A DNA stretch of 64,000 nt from Litsea cubeba (Eukaryota > Streptophyta > Magnoliopsida > Laurales > Lauraceae). The position numbers and the translations under genes were made by a program. Below are positions 54,583 to 64,000 of the stretch, piece after piece; the first letter of the stretch is position 1; every line of letters starts with the position of its first letter. Under the pieces are notes generated by a model that was given only the letters and a program-made list of their open reading frames with translations, was not told the origin of the DNA and ran no database searches. The stretch lies in contig CM022949.1 of NCBI GenBank assembly GCA_012931725.1, positions 66,729,679 to 66,793,678 on the forward strand, given 5' to 3'.

Positions 54583-57500
54583 GCAGGCTTGGGAGAAGGT
54601 TCAGTATGTTGAGAGAAACCTTGAAGAGTGTGACTCTCTCAACAAAGATGAGATGAGGCAGCGACTGATCGCTCTCAAGGGAGAGGAATTCTATAAGATC
54701 ATGGTAAGCAGTCGTCCATGGGTGATAGACGTTCAGAGGGTTTTGCCCAAGCCTACCTTCTTCTTTAGTGATGCCGTCCTTGATGACATGACATACCAGA
54801 GGAGATGTTTTCAGTTTCACAGCTGATAGTGAGAAGAAGACTGTTGCTATCCGGTCAACGTTTGATCGCACCGTCTCGATCATGAGCCTTGCCCCCACGT
54901 GCTCTAAGAGGGAAGATCCTCCAAGCTGGGTGAGAAAGACAAATGTAATCAAGACCGGGGTTTTTGTTGGTGGTTCTCCTCAATATGCGGAGAAGTCGCC
55001 TGCTGACATGGACATGTTGATGCCGGCCAGCGGCTACTAGGGCTCTGATTATCCGTCGGTCGATTTGGGACCGGTGGGCCTTGGCATTTTCAGTAGTGAC
55101 GGCGGCAATTGGGTGAAGCCTTTTCGACTTCGTGGCCATTTCAGTGCTGACTCCGAGTGGAAGTCGTGGACTAATCGCGTCCTGCTGATTGGTGGCGTTG
55201 TTTTGAAGGAAGCCGGGATTTTTGATGCGGTCTGCGCCTTTAGGGAGACCGTGATCTTTTCCGACGAGGCCTTCATGGCTATGTTGGAGTCATTCCTTCC
55301 ACAAACCAATATCTTCGTTGAGACGAATGGTGAGATTGATTTCTCTTTGAAGGAGCAAAGCTGTGTCCGAATCACTTTTGTTTGCCCGCATAAGGATCCG
55401 ATGGTTCAGGGACGTCGAGATGGGGCAGTCTTAAGTGAAGCTTTCTCCGGAGTTGTGGAAGAAGGCTTTTGATTTTGGTGCCTCCCGAATCTCTACCAGG
55501 GCGGGGTCGGGAAGGCATTACTCCTTGACAAATGCAGAGAAGGAGTGGCTTTTCAGCATACGTGTCGGCACGATGGTGTACCGCAGACATCTTTTCGTTG
55601 ACATCCAGCCGTATGTACCTTCTCGCTTTGTTCTACAGTCAGGCTTTTCTCAAGGCGTTGTTGGAGCGCCTTCAAGCATGGTGAAGCGCTTTGGAGGTTT
55701 ATAGGACGGGAGAAACACATTGGCTTTCTATAGTGCTGAAGACACTACTGCCATGATTTCTTATCCTGTGTTGTTGACTTCCCGGACTGCCGGCTTTGCG
55801 AAGTGGTTCGCGGAGAGCTTTTCGGCATATCGGGGGCTTTCCAGGAAGGAGCTTGATGTGAGCTGTCATCTGGAAAGGGGCCTTGGAAAGTCGGATGGCG
55901 TCCGGCGAGAGGAAGTTTGGGCCTTCCTTTCTAGAGAGAAGCACAAGATAGGCTTTCTCGGTGACCAGGGCGTCATTGGTTCCGATGCTGTCCGAGAAAT
56001 ACCTGATGAGGCTTTAGAGCAGCTAGAATAAGAGGAAGCTGAGCTTGATGCTTGGATGCAAGCGGTACAGAGGCAAGCTTCCGTGGAGTCTACTGGCAAG
56101 AGTAGACCATCCAGTGAGGAGTCAAGTGGGAAACTGACTCTGACAGCGGGGCAGGTTCTTCTAAGAAGCGAGCCTGCAGATGTAAGAGGAAAAGGAGCCA
56201 TCATCGCAGCAAAGGGCAACATGAGGACTATCCTGACTTGAAAGTCCCTCTTACTATCAATGAGGAGGTGCCAGGGAATGCTGACGAGCCTCCGGAAAAG
56301 AGGAGCTGAGAAGAAGAGACCGCCGGTGAGGGTATGATTCTTCCTCTTTCTCTTTCTGTTACTTTCATGGAATTTTCCATGTCTTGATTTGTTTTCTCCC
56401 CCTGCTGCTTCTCTCTTTTCTTTTAGCAGAGGATGAAGACTTGGCGATGCCTGAGGTTCCTGCCGATGAGGTGGTGACGGATCCTGTCGGGGCACCTGAA
56501 GAAGAACCGAGGGACTCTAGAGTGAATCCAGAATCTCCAATTAGTATAACTTCTTTTGTTTTCTCTTTTTTTTTTGTGTCTGTGACTTGGTTTGCTAACA
56601 TTTTCTTTTGTCAGCTGACTTGCCATAGGATTCCAACGACTTTGAACCATCGATGGACGCAAATGTTGATGATGCTTCCGATGAGTTCATGGAGGAAGAG
56701 AGTGTTCCACCAGTCGTCGAAGAAGGTATTTTGTAGTAATAACCCCAATAATGATTTTCAAACAGGATCATATTCATACCTTTTTGTGTTTCTTTGGCAG
56801 GTTTTGAAGCGACAGAGGAAAGTCCGTCGCTTCCTTCAGAACTAGAGCAAGAGATGCCAAAGGTTGATCCGGAGGTAAAGACTCCTGGGACCAGTTTTGA
56901 CACTGTTGAAGAGATACCTCATGCTGAGATTCCTTCCCAAGCAGCTCCAACTGGAAAGAGTTCTTTTGTTACTCTTCCAATGGGTGATGACATGAGCAGC
57001 CGATGGACAGAGCGGGGCGAATCTTCTGCTGGGCCGTCTCTTCTTTTTGCGAAGAAAGTGGTGGTGCGGATTCTGAGCTCTTGGATTGAGACTCTCCTTT
57101 CTGGGCACTTGGATGCCGGATTTGGCATGATCCAGCATGTGCAGGAGATTCTAAGTGATGCCGAAGAGGCTGGTCTGGATGTCACAGGTGCCAGGGCGAT
57201 CGTTGATAGGATCATTGCACTGGGTGACAAGTGGTTTGAGACCATGGAGTTTGCTGACGACCAGTTCTTCAAGGAGATGTTCTTGGACCCTACTGATAAG
57301 GCTAAGTCTGACCTGAATGAGGCTACATAAAGCAGGAAGCAGCTAGTCCGAGAGAAGAACTTAGAAGAGCTAGCCATCATTGGGCTGACACATGACTTTA
57401 ACATCCTTGATAGGGAGGTCGATGAGGCCAGGAAATGTCTTGAGCATTTAAAGGCACAAGTCGCTGCCAAGTGGGCTGTTATAACAGAGGCTCACGACAG

Positions 57501-57754
57501 GGAGAGTGCTCTGATTCACCGGGTTGCAGATGCTGATCAAGTCCTTAAAAGGAAGTTTCAAGAGGACAAACAATGGCAAACTGCTCGGGACAAGCTTCCC
57601 GGTGTGAAAGAAGGGTTACAGCCCACTCCAGCATCTCATGACAAGTTCCTGAAGAAGCGTGTCCTGGAAACCCTGACGGCTGAGGCCAAAAGTTTGCTCG
57701 AGGAGCTCAAATTTTGGCTGGAAACCATTTTTGGTTGAGCTCCTGATTTTTTTT

Positions 57755-58128
57755 GTATCAGAAACTATCCTTCTTCCCCCTTTTTTTTTGGTGCTCTCTT
57801 TTTTTGTAGTGCTTGTGAACACTTTCTTTTTTTTTGGCACCGCATGTATTTTTTTTTGTACTCTTTTTTTGTAGTGCTTGTGAACACTTTCTTTTTTTTT
57901 GGTACCGCATGTATTTTTTTTGGTACTCTTTTTTTGATTTTCCCTACGTTCACTTAAATCTTTTTGTGATGAAAGCAATTGCTAAATGGATATATTTTTT
58001 TTGTTTTCCCTACGCTTACTTAAATCTTTTTGTGATGAAAGCAATTGCTAAATGGGATATATTTTTTTTTGTTTTCCCTACGCTCACTTAAATCTTTTTG
58101 TGATGAAAGCAATTGCTAAATGGGATTT
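57755..58128. repeat. T-rich tandem units in the Tat 3' region
   Basis: Two to three ~67-bp units share GTAGTGCTTGTGAACACTTT and GCACCGCATGTATTTT wording (57755-57930). Three ~64-bp units share CACTTAAATCTTTTTGTGAT and GAAAGCAATTGCTAAATGG (57942-58128). They directly follow the end of the antisense gene. Confidence 0.85.
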
Positions 58129-58168
58129 GATCAAAAGTTTGTCATTTTGTGAAAATATTTTGTCAAAT

Positions 58169-58603
58169 GATTGTGTTGGCATGGTAGCCAGATTTTGTTT
58201 GTGGCATGGAAGCCGTTTTTGGCATGAGAGCCAGCTTTTTTGTGGCATTGATAGCCAAGTGTGTGGCATTTTATAGCCGGTTTGGTGGCATCTATAGCCG
58301 GTTTCGGTGGCATTGATAGCCGAGTTTTTTTTTTGAAAACCAAGTTTTGATTTGTGCCATTGATAGCCGGTTTTGTTTTCTGGCATTGATAGCCGGTTTG
58401 GTGGCATCTATAGCCTGTTTTGATGGCATTTATAGCCGGTTTGTGGCATTTATAGCCTGTTTTGGTGGCATTTATAGCCGAGTTTTTTGTTTTTGAAAAC
58501 CAAGTTTTGATTTGTGGCATTGATAGCCGGTTTGGTGGCATTTATAGCCTGTTTTGATGGCATTTATAACCGGTTTGTGGCATTTATAGCCGGTTTTGGT
58601 TTT
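58169..58603. repeat. GGCATTTATAGCCGG minisatellite
   Basis: At least fifteen irregular units of GGCAT(T/C)(G/T)ATAGCCGGTTT type follow each other. The same motif on the same strand occurs in both LTR-like repeats (about 47175-47225 and 60625-60705). On the minus strand each unit reads GGCTATAAATGCC-like, i.e. TATA-like. Confidence 0.88.
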
Positions 58604-58995
58604 CAAAAATGCAAGTATCGACTAAAAGTCGCCTCCCTGCTGAATGGTCTTGCAAGTATCGATGGAATGTCAAATCCTTGCTCATTCAGTTGCGAGTATC
58701 GATGGAATGTCGCATCCTCGCGGATTTGGGTGCAAGTATCGATGGAATGTCACATCCTTGCTTTTCAAAAATTTTGGTTTTGCAGGTACTGACTTGATGT
58801 CGTTTCCCCACGATTTTTGAAATTTGTGGTTTTCTCGAACCTTTGGATTATGGATATAAACTGAAATGTTGCGTCTCCATGGTTATGGATTTTGCAAGTA
58901 TCGACGAAATGTCGCTTCCCTGCGATTTTGGAAGTGTCGAACATGGTTCGCATGCTTCCGATTTGTGCGAGTATCGACTAAGCGTCGCTTCCCCG
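58604..58995. repeat. GCAAGTATCGATGGAATGTC minisatellite
   Basis: About eight diverged units contain GCAAGTATCGA..GAATGTCGC followed by TCC..GC(G/A). Unit length varies from roughly 36 to 75 bp. It ends before the integrase terminus region. Confidence 0.82.
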
Positions 58996-59349
58996 CAGTT
59001 TTTGAAAAACCATTTTTTTTTGTTTAAAGGCCCGAGGGTCATAACTTTTGACCTAAAACCATTTAGGCGGAAAAAGGTAGGGTGGACTAGGGTGGAAATC
59101 CTTGAATCCGGATTTTGTTTCAAACCATGAATTTTGGGTTCAAGGGTTGAAAATTTTGGTCAAGTTAGGGAAAGGTTCCTAAACTTGGATTTTTGAACAA
59201 TGAAATGATGAAAGTAAGCATTGTTTAAATTTCTAGAAATTTCAATATTTGATATGAAAATTCTAAAAAGAGTGGGTTTAGCGAGGCGAGTACCTGGGAA
59301 ACCAGTTTTGGCCGTACAGGCATTTGCTCTTACCCAGTTGGGTAAGTCT
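58996..59349. other. Non-coding end of the pol transcript region
   Basis: No gene is seen between the minisatellites and the integrase stop (minus strand). Confidence 0.55.
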
Positions 59350-60356
59350 TCAAGGGTAGTACCGCTTTAAGAACTTGCCACTGATGGGCAGCATACATCT
59401 GTCACCCTCCATGTTTAGGAGTGTGTATGCACCGTTGGAGAAAACCTTGTCGATGACGTAGGGTCCCTCCCATTTTGGCTCAAACATGCCTTTGGACTTG
59501 TGAGCGAAGACCATTGGTCTTTTTACCTCAAGAACCAAGTCACCCTTTTTGTAGGCGCGTTGCCTGACCTTTTTGTCGAAAGATCCTGCCATTCGTGCTT
59601 GGTAAAGTTCAATGCTTTGTCGAGCTTCGAGCCGTCTCTCATCGAGATTGTCCAGCTCATGGAGTCGCAATTTGACATTGCTTTCTTGAGCCATGTCATT
59701 TTGCAAGGATACCCTCAAGGAAGGAATTTGTACTTCCAAGGGTACGACAGCTTCACATCCATAGCCCAAGGAGAATGGTGTGCTATGGGTTGGTCCTCGA
59801 ACGGTGGTTCGATAGGCCCACAAAGCTTCAGACAGTTTGTCGCTCCAGTCTCTTTTGTGACTAGAGACCATTTTCTTGAGGATTTTGCAGAGTGTCTTGT
59901 TGAAAGCTTCTGTTAATCCATTTGCTGCCGGATTGTATGGAGTCGAAGGACAGCTTTGGATTTTGTATTTGTCGCAGAACCTGTAGAATTGATGATCCCA
60001 GAATTTTGGTCCGTTATCATGGACGAATCTTTTGGGTATGCCGAAACGACAAATGATGTTGGTGCGCAGGAACTGAAGGACTGACGAGGTCTTTATTTCG
60101 TTGAGCGCAAATGCTTCTGACCACTTGGAGAAATAATCCGTAGCGGCGAAGATGAAGCGATGACCTTTGCTTGAAGGGGGAGAAATAGGACCTATGATGT
60201 CCATACCCCAGGCTTCGAAAGGCCATGAAATTGCTGTAGGATGGAGCCAGTCTGGAGGCATGTGAATGTAATCTCCATGAACTTGGCATTGTTGGCAGCG
60301 CTTAGCAAATTGCATTGCGTCAGCTACCATGGTAGGCCAGTAATAACCTAACCTTT
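59350..60356 (-). pseudogene. Integrase end of a Ty3/gypsy pol, cut at its N terminus
   Basis: The minus-strand frame starts inside the zinc-binding region (KRLGYYWPTM, then C-Q-Q-C) and runs openly for about 335 residues. Counting from the Met at 60330, the catalytic triad is D44 (GMDIIGPI), D105 (VHDNGPKFW) and E141 (NGLTEAFNK). The last two have 35 residues between them, as in retroviral-type integrases. A C-terminal segment (GPYVIDKVFSNGAYTL) and a YYP stop follow. The wording is that of Tat/Athila-type gypsy elements. The catalytic core would insert retroelement DNA, but the H-H half of the zinc finger and everything upstream are missing at the junction with the LTR-like repeat at 60358, so the polyprotein cannot be made. 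Confidence 0.88.
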
Positions 60357-60357
60357 T

Positions 60358-62720
60358 TGATGGACCGCGCTCCTGCTCGAGTTCCTACCGAGGTCGGCGG
60401 ACGTGGGAGTCCGTCGGGTCCGACTCTTCGTAACCGGGGGGCAGGGGCGTGCATCAACATTTCTTTTTTTTGTGGGTGTGCCAGATTTTCTATTTTTACT
60501 TGGAATTACAAGTGGTGATCCGGAGATCAACCTTCGCAAGTAAAAGGAATCAACTTCTTTCAAGTTTTCCATTGCACATATATTTTAAGAAAAGAGACAT
60601 TTTCTTGATTTGCCGTGAAAGGCGATTTTTTTGGCATTTATAGCCGATTTTGGCGTTTATAGCCGATTTTGGCATTTATAGCCGATTTTTGGCATTTATA
60701 GCCGATTTACAATTCTTATCAATAATGAAAGACAAGAGTTGTGATTTTTGTCTCTTTTAAAAAAATACAAACTACAATGAAAAGCAAGAAAAGGAGGATC
60801 TAACTTCTCAGGAGATTGTGGGGGACTCGTTTAGATTGACGGTCGCAAGCCATATGTGGGCTTCGCCATCATCCATGCAGATGAGAACAGAGGATGCTAT
60901 TTGATTTCACTTGGCTTGGCTATAACCTCGGGTTTTTAGAAGACAAAGACCAAAGGAAGGTCCTATGTCCAATAAAAACCGAGTAGACGGCTGAAAGCCA
61001 CATCTAAGCCATTGGAGGCAGGAGGAGAAGGCAAGGACATTGGGGGGGGGTACCCCCCAAGGGACGTTTGTCACCTTGTTGCGGTGGCCGGTGTAGAACT
61101 TCCGCAGAGTTTTCTCTCTTTGTCTTTTCTCTGGATTTCTGACTGCTGTCTGATGTTTGTTGTGTGTTTTTCCGATCTGGATTCCTTTGGAGTGCTCTTC
61201 TATTTATAGGCTCCTTGGTAGCCATTTAGGAGAGTTTATGGGCTTTTAATGTCATTAAGCCGCATAATGGGAGGAGTTACAAAATTGAATTGTTTATTTT
61301 GTAACTCCTTTTTCTTGGCTTCTGATTGGCCGTAGGAGATTGAGGGCATTTAATCGCCTTTAATCGCCATGATGTGAGGAGTTTTCATGGGTTAAACTGA
61401 CCATGAATTTCTTGACTTGTAACTCCCGAATGCTGCTTCTGATTGGGCCGTCCAAAGAATGGATTAATGACTGTATAAAGCTAGTCAATTACTCGCATTA
61501 AGTGGTCGCGAGCAGCTGCAGCGTCGGGGCTGCTGCCACGTCTTTTGGAATTCTTCTGTCGATGATCATCGATGGATCTTCATGTGATCGACATCAGATG
61601 ACCATGTAATTTCAGGTGCTTGTTGCCAACAGCGGGTCGGTGCCATCTGTCCTGTCGATTTCTCGATCGTCGGGTGGAAAGCACACTTTTTTTTGGTTGA
61701 CCGGGTGGCGATCAATACTGTCTTTGATACTCTTGATGATTTACCCGTGTTTTGGACGGATATCAGAGGACTTGGTGTCTCAAAAGCATGAATTTTGGAA
61801 AGTACCAGAGGCTGGGCTTCTCGAATCGCGAAAAAAAACGGCAAAAACCGGGGTTTCCGGGGCTTTCCCGGCGACCCCGGGGTCCATGGTCGCCGGCGAC
61901 CCTGGTCCAGGGTCGCAGGGGCCTGCGACCTTGGGCCAGGGTCGCAGGGGCCTGCGACCCTGGCCCAGGGTCACAGGGGTCTGCGACCCTGGGGGGGTTT
62001 TCCCCTTTTTGGTCCCGTTTTGCGTCCGTTTTGCTCTTTTTTATTCTTTTTTTTCTTCTGTACTTTTCTTTGACATCTTGATCATTTATTGGCCTGATTT
62101 CTTTGTAGGAAACCTGATGAGAATCCTTGCATTTTATTTTGCAAAGTTTCCAATTTCCTGAGAAAGCCGAAGACTTTGTCGCGCAGAGTTGCCGATTTCC
62201 CGTCAGAAGCTGAAACTGGGTCAAACGATGTCGGAATGACCTGAAATTTGGTGTGAAGCCTCTTGAGCAATAAATAAGACCAACCATAGGCTTTTGTTTG
62301 AGTTTCGAAGCCGTTTGGGGTCCTATCACCTGCAGACTTGCTTTTTGTCGCGATGAAGATGTCGCGGTTTGATGTGCGGTCAACCGATGTCCGATTGACT
62401 TGAAATTTGACAGGGAACCTATTGGAGTCATTTTAAGATGATCCATAGGTTCTGTCTTGGAAATCATGGTCCCGAAGAGCTTTAACCGCCGAGAGGCTCC
62501 TTTTCGGCTGTCGGAGAAGCGAAGTTAGGCCAAATGATTTTGAAATGGCCCGAAACTTCTTGTGTACTTCTCTTTTGGCTGTCTGGATGAATCTTGCAGT
62601 TTTTGTTTGATTCTGACAAGATTTTATTTTTGGAAGCAGCATTGCCTATTTATGGCAGGTTGCGACTTCATGTAGCTCTTTGGATCTTGGAAAGGCAAAG
62701 TGACATTTTTGGTGTCAACA
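60358..62720 (-). repeat. LTR-like repeat of the Tat element (5' copy)
   Basis: A 2363-bp homologue of 46898-49485 with the same ends and a TATA box at 61200-61209. It has five GGCATTTATAGCCG-type units near 60625-60705 (three in the other copy), three GC-rich units at about 61890-61995 (one in the other) and three ~150-bp subrepeats (five in the other). Its U5-side end abuts integrase coding sequence rather than a primer-binding site. Confidence 0.65.
61890..61995. repeat. GC-rich ~30-bp tandem units
   Basis: Three units of GGGCCAGGGTCGCAGGGGCC followed by TGCGACC, each nearly self-complementary. The equivalent place in the other LTR-like copy (48430-48470) has one unit. Confidence 0.82.
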
Positions 62721-62735
62721 AATGCCCCCTCGAGG

Positions 62736-63210
62736 TACAGCGGCGAGTTGCTTAACTTTTGTAGTCGATGTGCCTCGAAGAGATTTTTTGAAGGAGAGCC
62801 TGTGACTTGACCAGAGTCTTTGAGCAATCTTTCTTTTTGGTATTTGTAGCCTTTTGAGCTTCCAGGGAATTTTATGGTAGTGAAAGGGATCACGTACCAT
62901 CTCGAGGCAAAGTTTTGAAGATGACATCAGGGATGCGGATTTGGGTTTTGACCTTGTGACCTAACAGGCTATATATGGCAGGTTAGGGGGTCGGGTTTGG
63001 TTTTGATCGTGTGACCCAACAAGCTGTATGTGGAATGTTGGGGGATCAATTTTGGTTTTGATCTTGTGACCTAACAGGCTATATGTGGCAAGTTAGGGTC
63101 AGGTTTTGGTTTTTGGTTTTGGTCTTGTGACCTAACAGGCTGTATGTGGCAAGTTAGGGGACCAGGATTTGGTTTGATTTTGTGGAATGTCAATTTCAAG
63201 ATTTGGCTCA
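62736..63210 (-). other. Tat internal 3' end beyond the 5' LTR-like repeat
   Basis: This matches 49501-49980, including the four ~60-bp units, and runs into the assembly gap. It is what normally precedes a 3' LTR, so the LTR-like repeat at 60358 may be shared with another copy. Confidence 0.6.
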
Positions 63211-63310
63211 NNNNNNNNNNNNNNNNNNNNNNNNNNNNNNNNNNNNNNNNNNNNNNNNNNNNNNNNNNNNNNNNNNNNNNNNNNNNNNNNNNNNNNNNNN
63301 NNNNNNNNNN
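63211..63310. other. Assembly gap of 100 N
   Basis: Exactly 100 undetermined bases, a conventional placeholder for a gap of unknown size. Continuity across it cannot be assumed. Confidence 0.99.
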
Positions 63311-64000
63311 GTGGTTCCTCCACAATATTTTCGGAGGCTTCCAGCTCAACAAAAACCTTCTGGGGTTTCAAGGCCATTTCCAGACCAAGTTTTTGTTCCT
63401 TCCACGGGTCTTCTTAATCGGTAATTTTCCCAAGGCTTGCTATGAGATGATCCCAATCGCCTGTTGAAACCGAGTCGAAGTAGGCTACTTCGTTTGGAGA
63501 TGAGGGTTCTTCTGGGTCAGAAGTCCCACCTGTGCCATCGGACAACTCTCTTCATTTTCGGAGAAAATCGTGCCAATTGGATGAGCTTCCTGGATCTTTG
63601 TCAGGTGACTCATCAAAGAGATATCCAGGGAGATCGATGTCTTCATGGACTTGAGATGTCGAGGCTTGGTCAGTATATTGACTTTTAAGCCTTGTGTCAA
63701 CTGTCTCAAGGGAGTGTCAGGATCAGCCCTAACCCGTCTGAGAGACTTTTTTACATAACCGTAGAGTCTCCAATCTTCCAGCTGGCTTTTGGTCAAGACG
63801 GGCCCAATGGCGTGAGAATAACCGCGTCCTTCTCTCAAACCGACTGGGTTTTGAGCGTCATAGCCCATTTCTTCATAATAGCTTGTGCCACAGAACTGTA
63901 TAAGGAGTTTGAGGCGTACCTTTATTTTGGAAAGGTTCAAGCATGGAATTTGATTGAAGAAGCATCCGATCTATGGAAAGAAGATCGGCTTTTCCTTTCT
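63311..64000 (-). pseudogene. Fragment of a gypsy-type polyprotein (probably protease-RT linker)
   Basis: On the minus strand an open stretch (63940-63485) contains SYYEEMGYDAQNPVGLREGRG and LRQLTQGLKV. The M-G-Y-D...G-L...G-R-G pattern resembles the segment between protease and RT in Tat-type polyproteins, but I cannot confirm this. Other frames continue the homology-like text (SPNEVAYFDSVSTGDWDHL; MALKPQKVFVELEASENIVE) toward the gap, so frameshifts are present. A TAG lies near 63982. It is the same strand as the integrase and could be part of the same or a neighbouring element. Confidence 0.45.

Larger units (their letters stand above)
50666..57738 (+). pseudogene. Antisense PMD-type gene of the Tat element, spliced but decayed
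   Basis: Exon 1 is ATGGCTTCAA (50666-50675) with donor GTAAG. Exon 2 starts at 51298 after TTTACAG and reads on as SGSSRTNKGKEP...VRSSNPAVQQ, where a solo LTR is inserted (51387-54582). It resumes with AWEKVQYVERNLEECDS and meets a stop near 54825. Sequence at 55065-55470 (HFSADSEWKSWTNRVL...GIFDAV...FLPQTNIFVETNG) matches the aminotransferase-like plant mobile domain. Frameshifts follow near 55440 and 55700 and stops near 56030 and 57328. Candidate introns lie near 56336-56427, 56544-56614 and 56728-56800. The C-terminal part (57331-57738) is rich in Glu, Lys and Leu and looks coiled-coil. The gene runs opposite to pol, as extra ORFs do in some Tat elements. Its role in the element is unknown. 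Confidence 0.72.
46898..62720 (-). mobile_element. Rearranged Ty3/gypsy element of Tat type
   Basis: Two large direct repeats (46898-49485 and 60358-62720) flank an interior with an integrase end on the minus strand (60356-59350), a repeat-rich 3' region and an antisense spliced gene. On the minus strand each repeat starts TGTTGACACC after a purine tract and ends GTCCATCA, with a TATA box inside, which fits LTRs. Gag, protease and RT are absent between the 5' LTR-like repeat and integrase, so about half of the element is deleted. An antisense extra gene between pol and the 3' LTR is a known trait of some Tat-group elements. LTR limits are my best reading; homology outside them (49486-49980 and 62721-63210) suggests a tandem or recombined copy. 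Confidence 0.7.

Noticed and set aside
58084..58541. Repeat proteins encoded by the minisatellite on the minus strand
   Set aside because: The Cys-His-rich repeated text is a translation of the GGCATTTATAGCC array in shifting frames, with no start context.

Overview
The window looks like a nuclear genome segment from a flowering plant. The lineage cannot be fixed from the sequence, but it shows plant Ty1/copia elements primed by initiator tRNA-Met, a Cassandra retrotransposon carrying 5S rDNA, a FAR1/MULE transposase, plant mobile domain (PMD) sequences and the first coding exon of a plant receptor-like kinase. The great majority of the sequence is transposable-element (TE) DNA, much of it nested. 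Only one host gene fragment is recognisable.

Layout. 1-11.3 kb: a decayed copia element (C1, + strand) split by a related, very young copia element (C2, - strand; identical 365-bp LTRs; GCTCT target duplication). C1's 3' LTR holds a truncated RTE-type LINE. 11.3-13.9 kb: a remnant of a Ty3/gypsy-like element. 14.1-22.6 kb: copia C3, decayed, with a 3-kb solo LTR in its gag. 22.6-28.0 kb: copia C4, structurally complete with an open 1403-codon gag-pol. 28.4-29.7 kb: a small TRIM-like element. 30.3-32.7 kb: a Cassandra element whose 5S-derived segment took two hAT-type insertions. 33.7-36.6 kb: the 5' end of a CRLK-like receptor kinase gene (- strand). Its kinase exons are not seen, so either everything from 33.7 kb down to 1 is one giant intron or the gene is broken.

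37.1-41.9 kb: a Mutator-like element (MULE) with 53-bp terminal inverted repeats. It has an open four-exon transposase gene (FAR1 + MULE + SWIM + OTU domains, 897 aa) and a convergent exon resembling the start of a PMD gene. Three predicted introns hold tandem arrays built on an exact 33-bp period, each unit a TGTTCGG-N10-CCGAACA dyad. This is the most unusual structure in the window. 43.4-46.6 kb: two direct copies of an AT-rich repeat module around an unrecognised stretch.

46.9-64 kb: a large, rearranged Ty3/gypsy element of Tat type (- strand). It has about 2.4-2.6-kb LTR-like repeats, only the integrase end of pol, a 3' region rich in tandem repeats, and a spliced but decayed antisense PMD-type gene with its own TATA box. 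That gene's exon 2 carries a second solo LTR of the 3-kb family seen at 15-18 kb. A 100-N assembly gap lies at 63,211-63,310.

Insertion order from nesting: C1 before C2 and the LINE; C3 before its solo LTR; Cassandra before its two hAT elements; the Tat element before its solo LTR. Target duplications are readable for C2 (GCTCT), C3 (GCTCC/GCTTC), C4 (CGGAC), the TRIM (GTATT), both solo LTRs (CATAG, AGCAG), the LINE (18 bp) and both hAT elements (8 bp).
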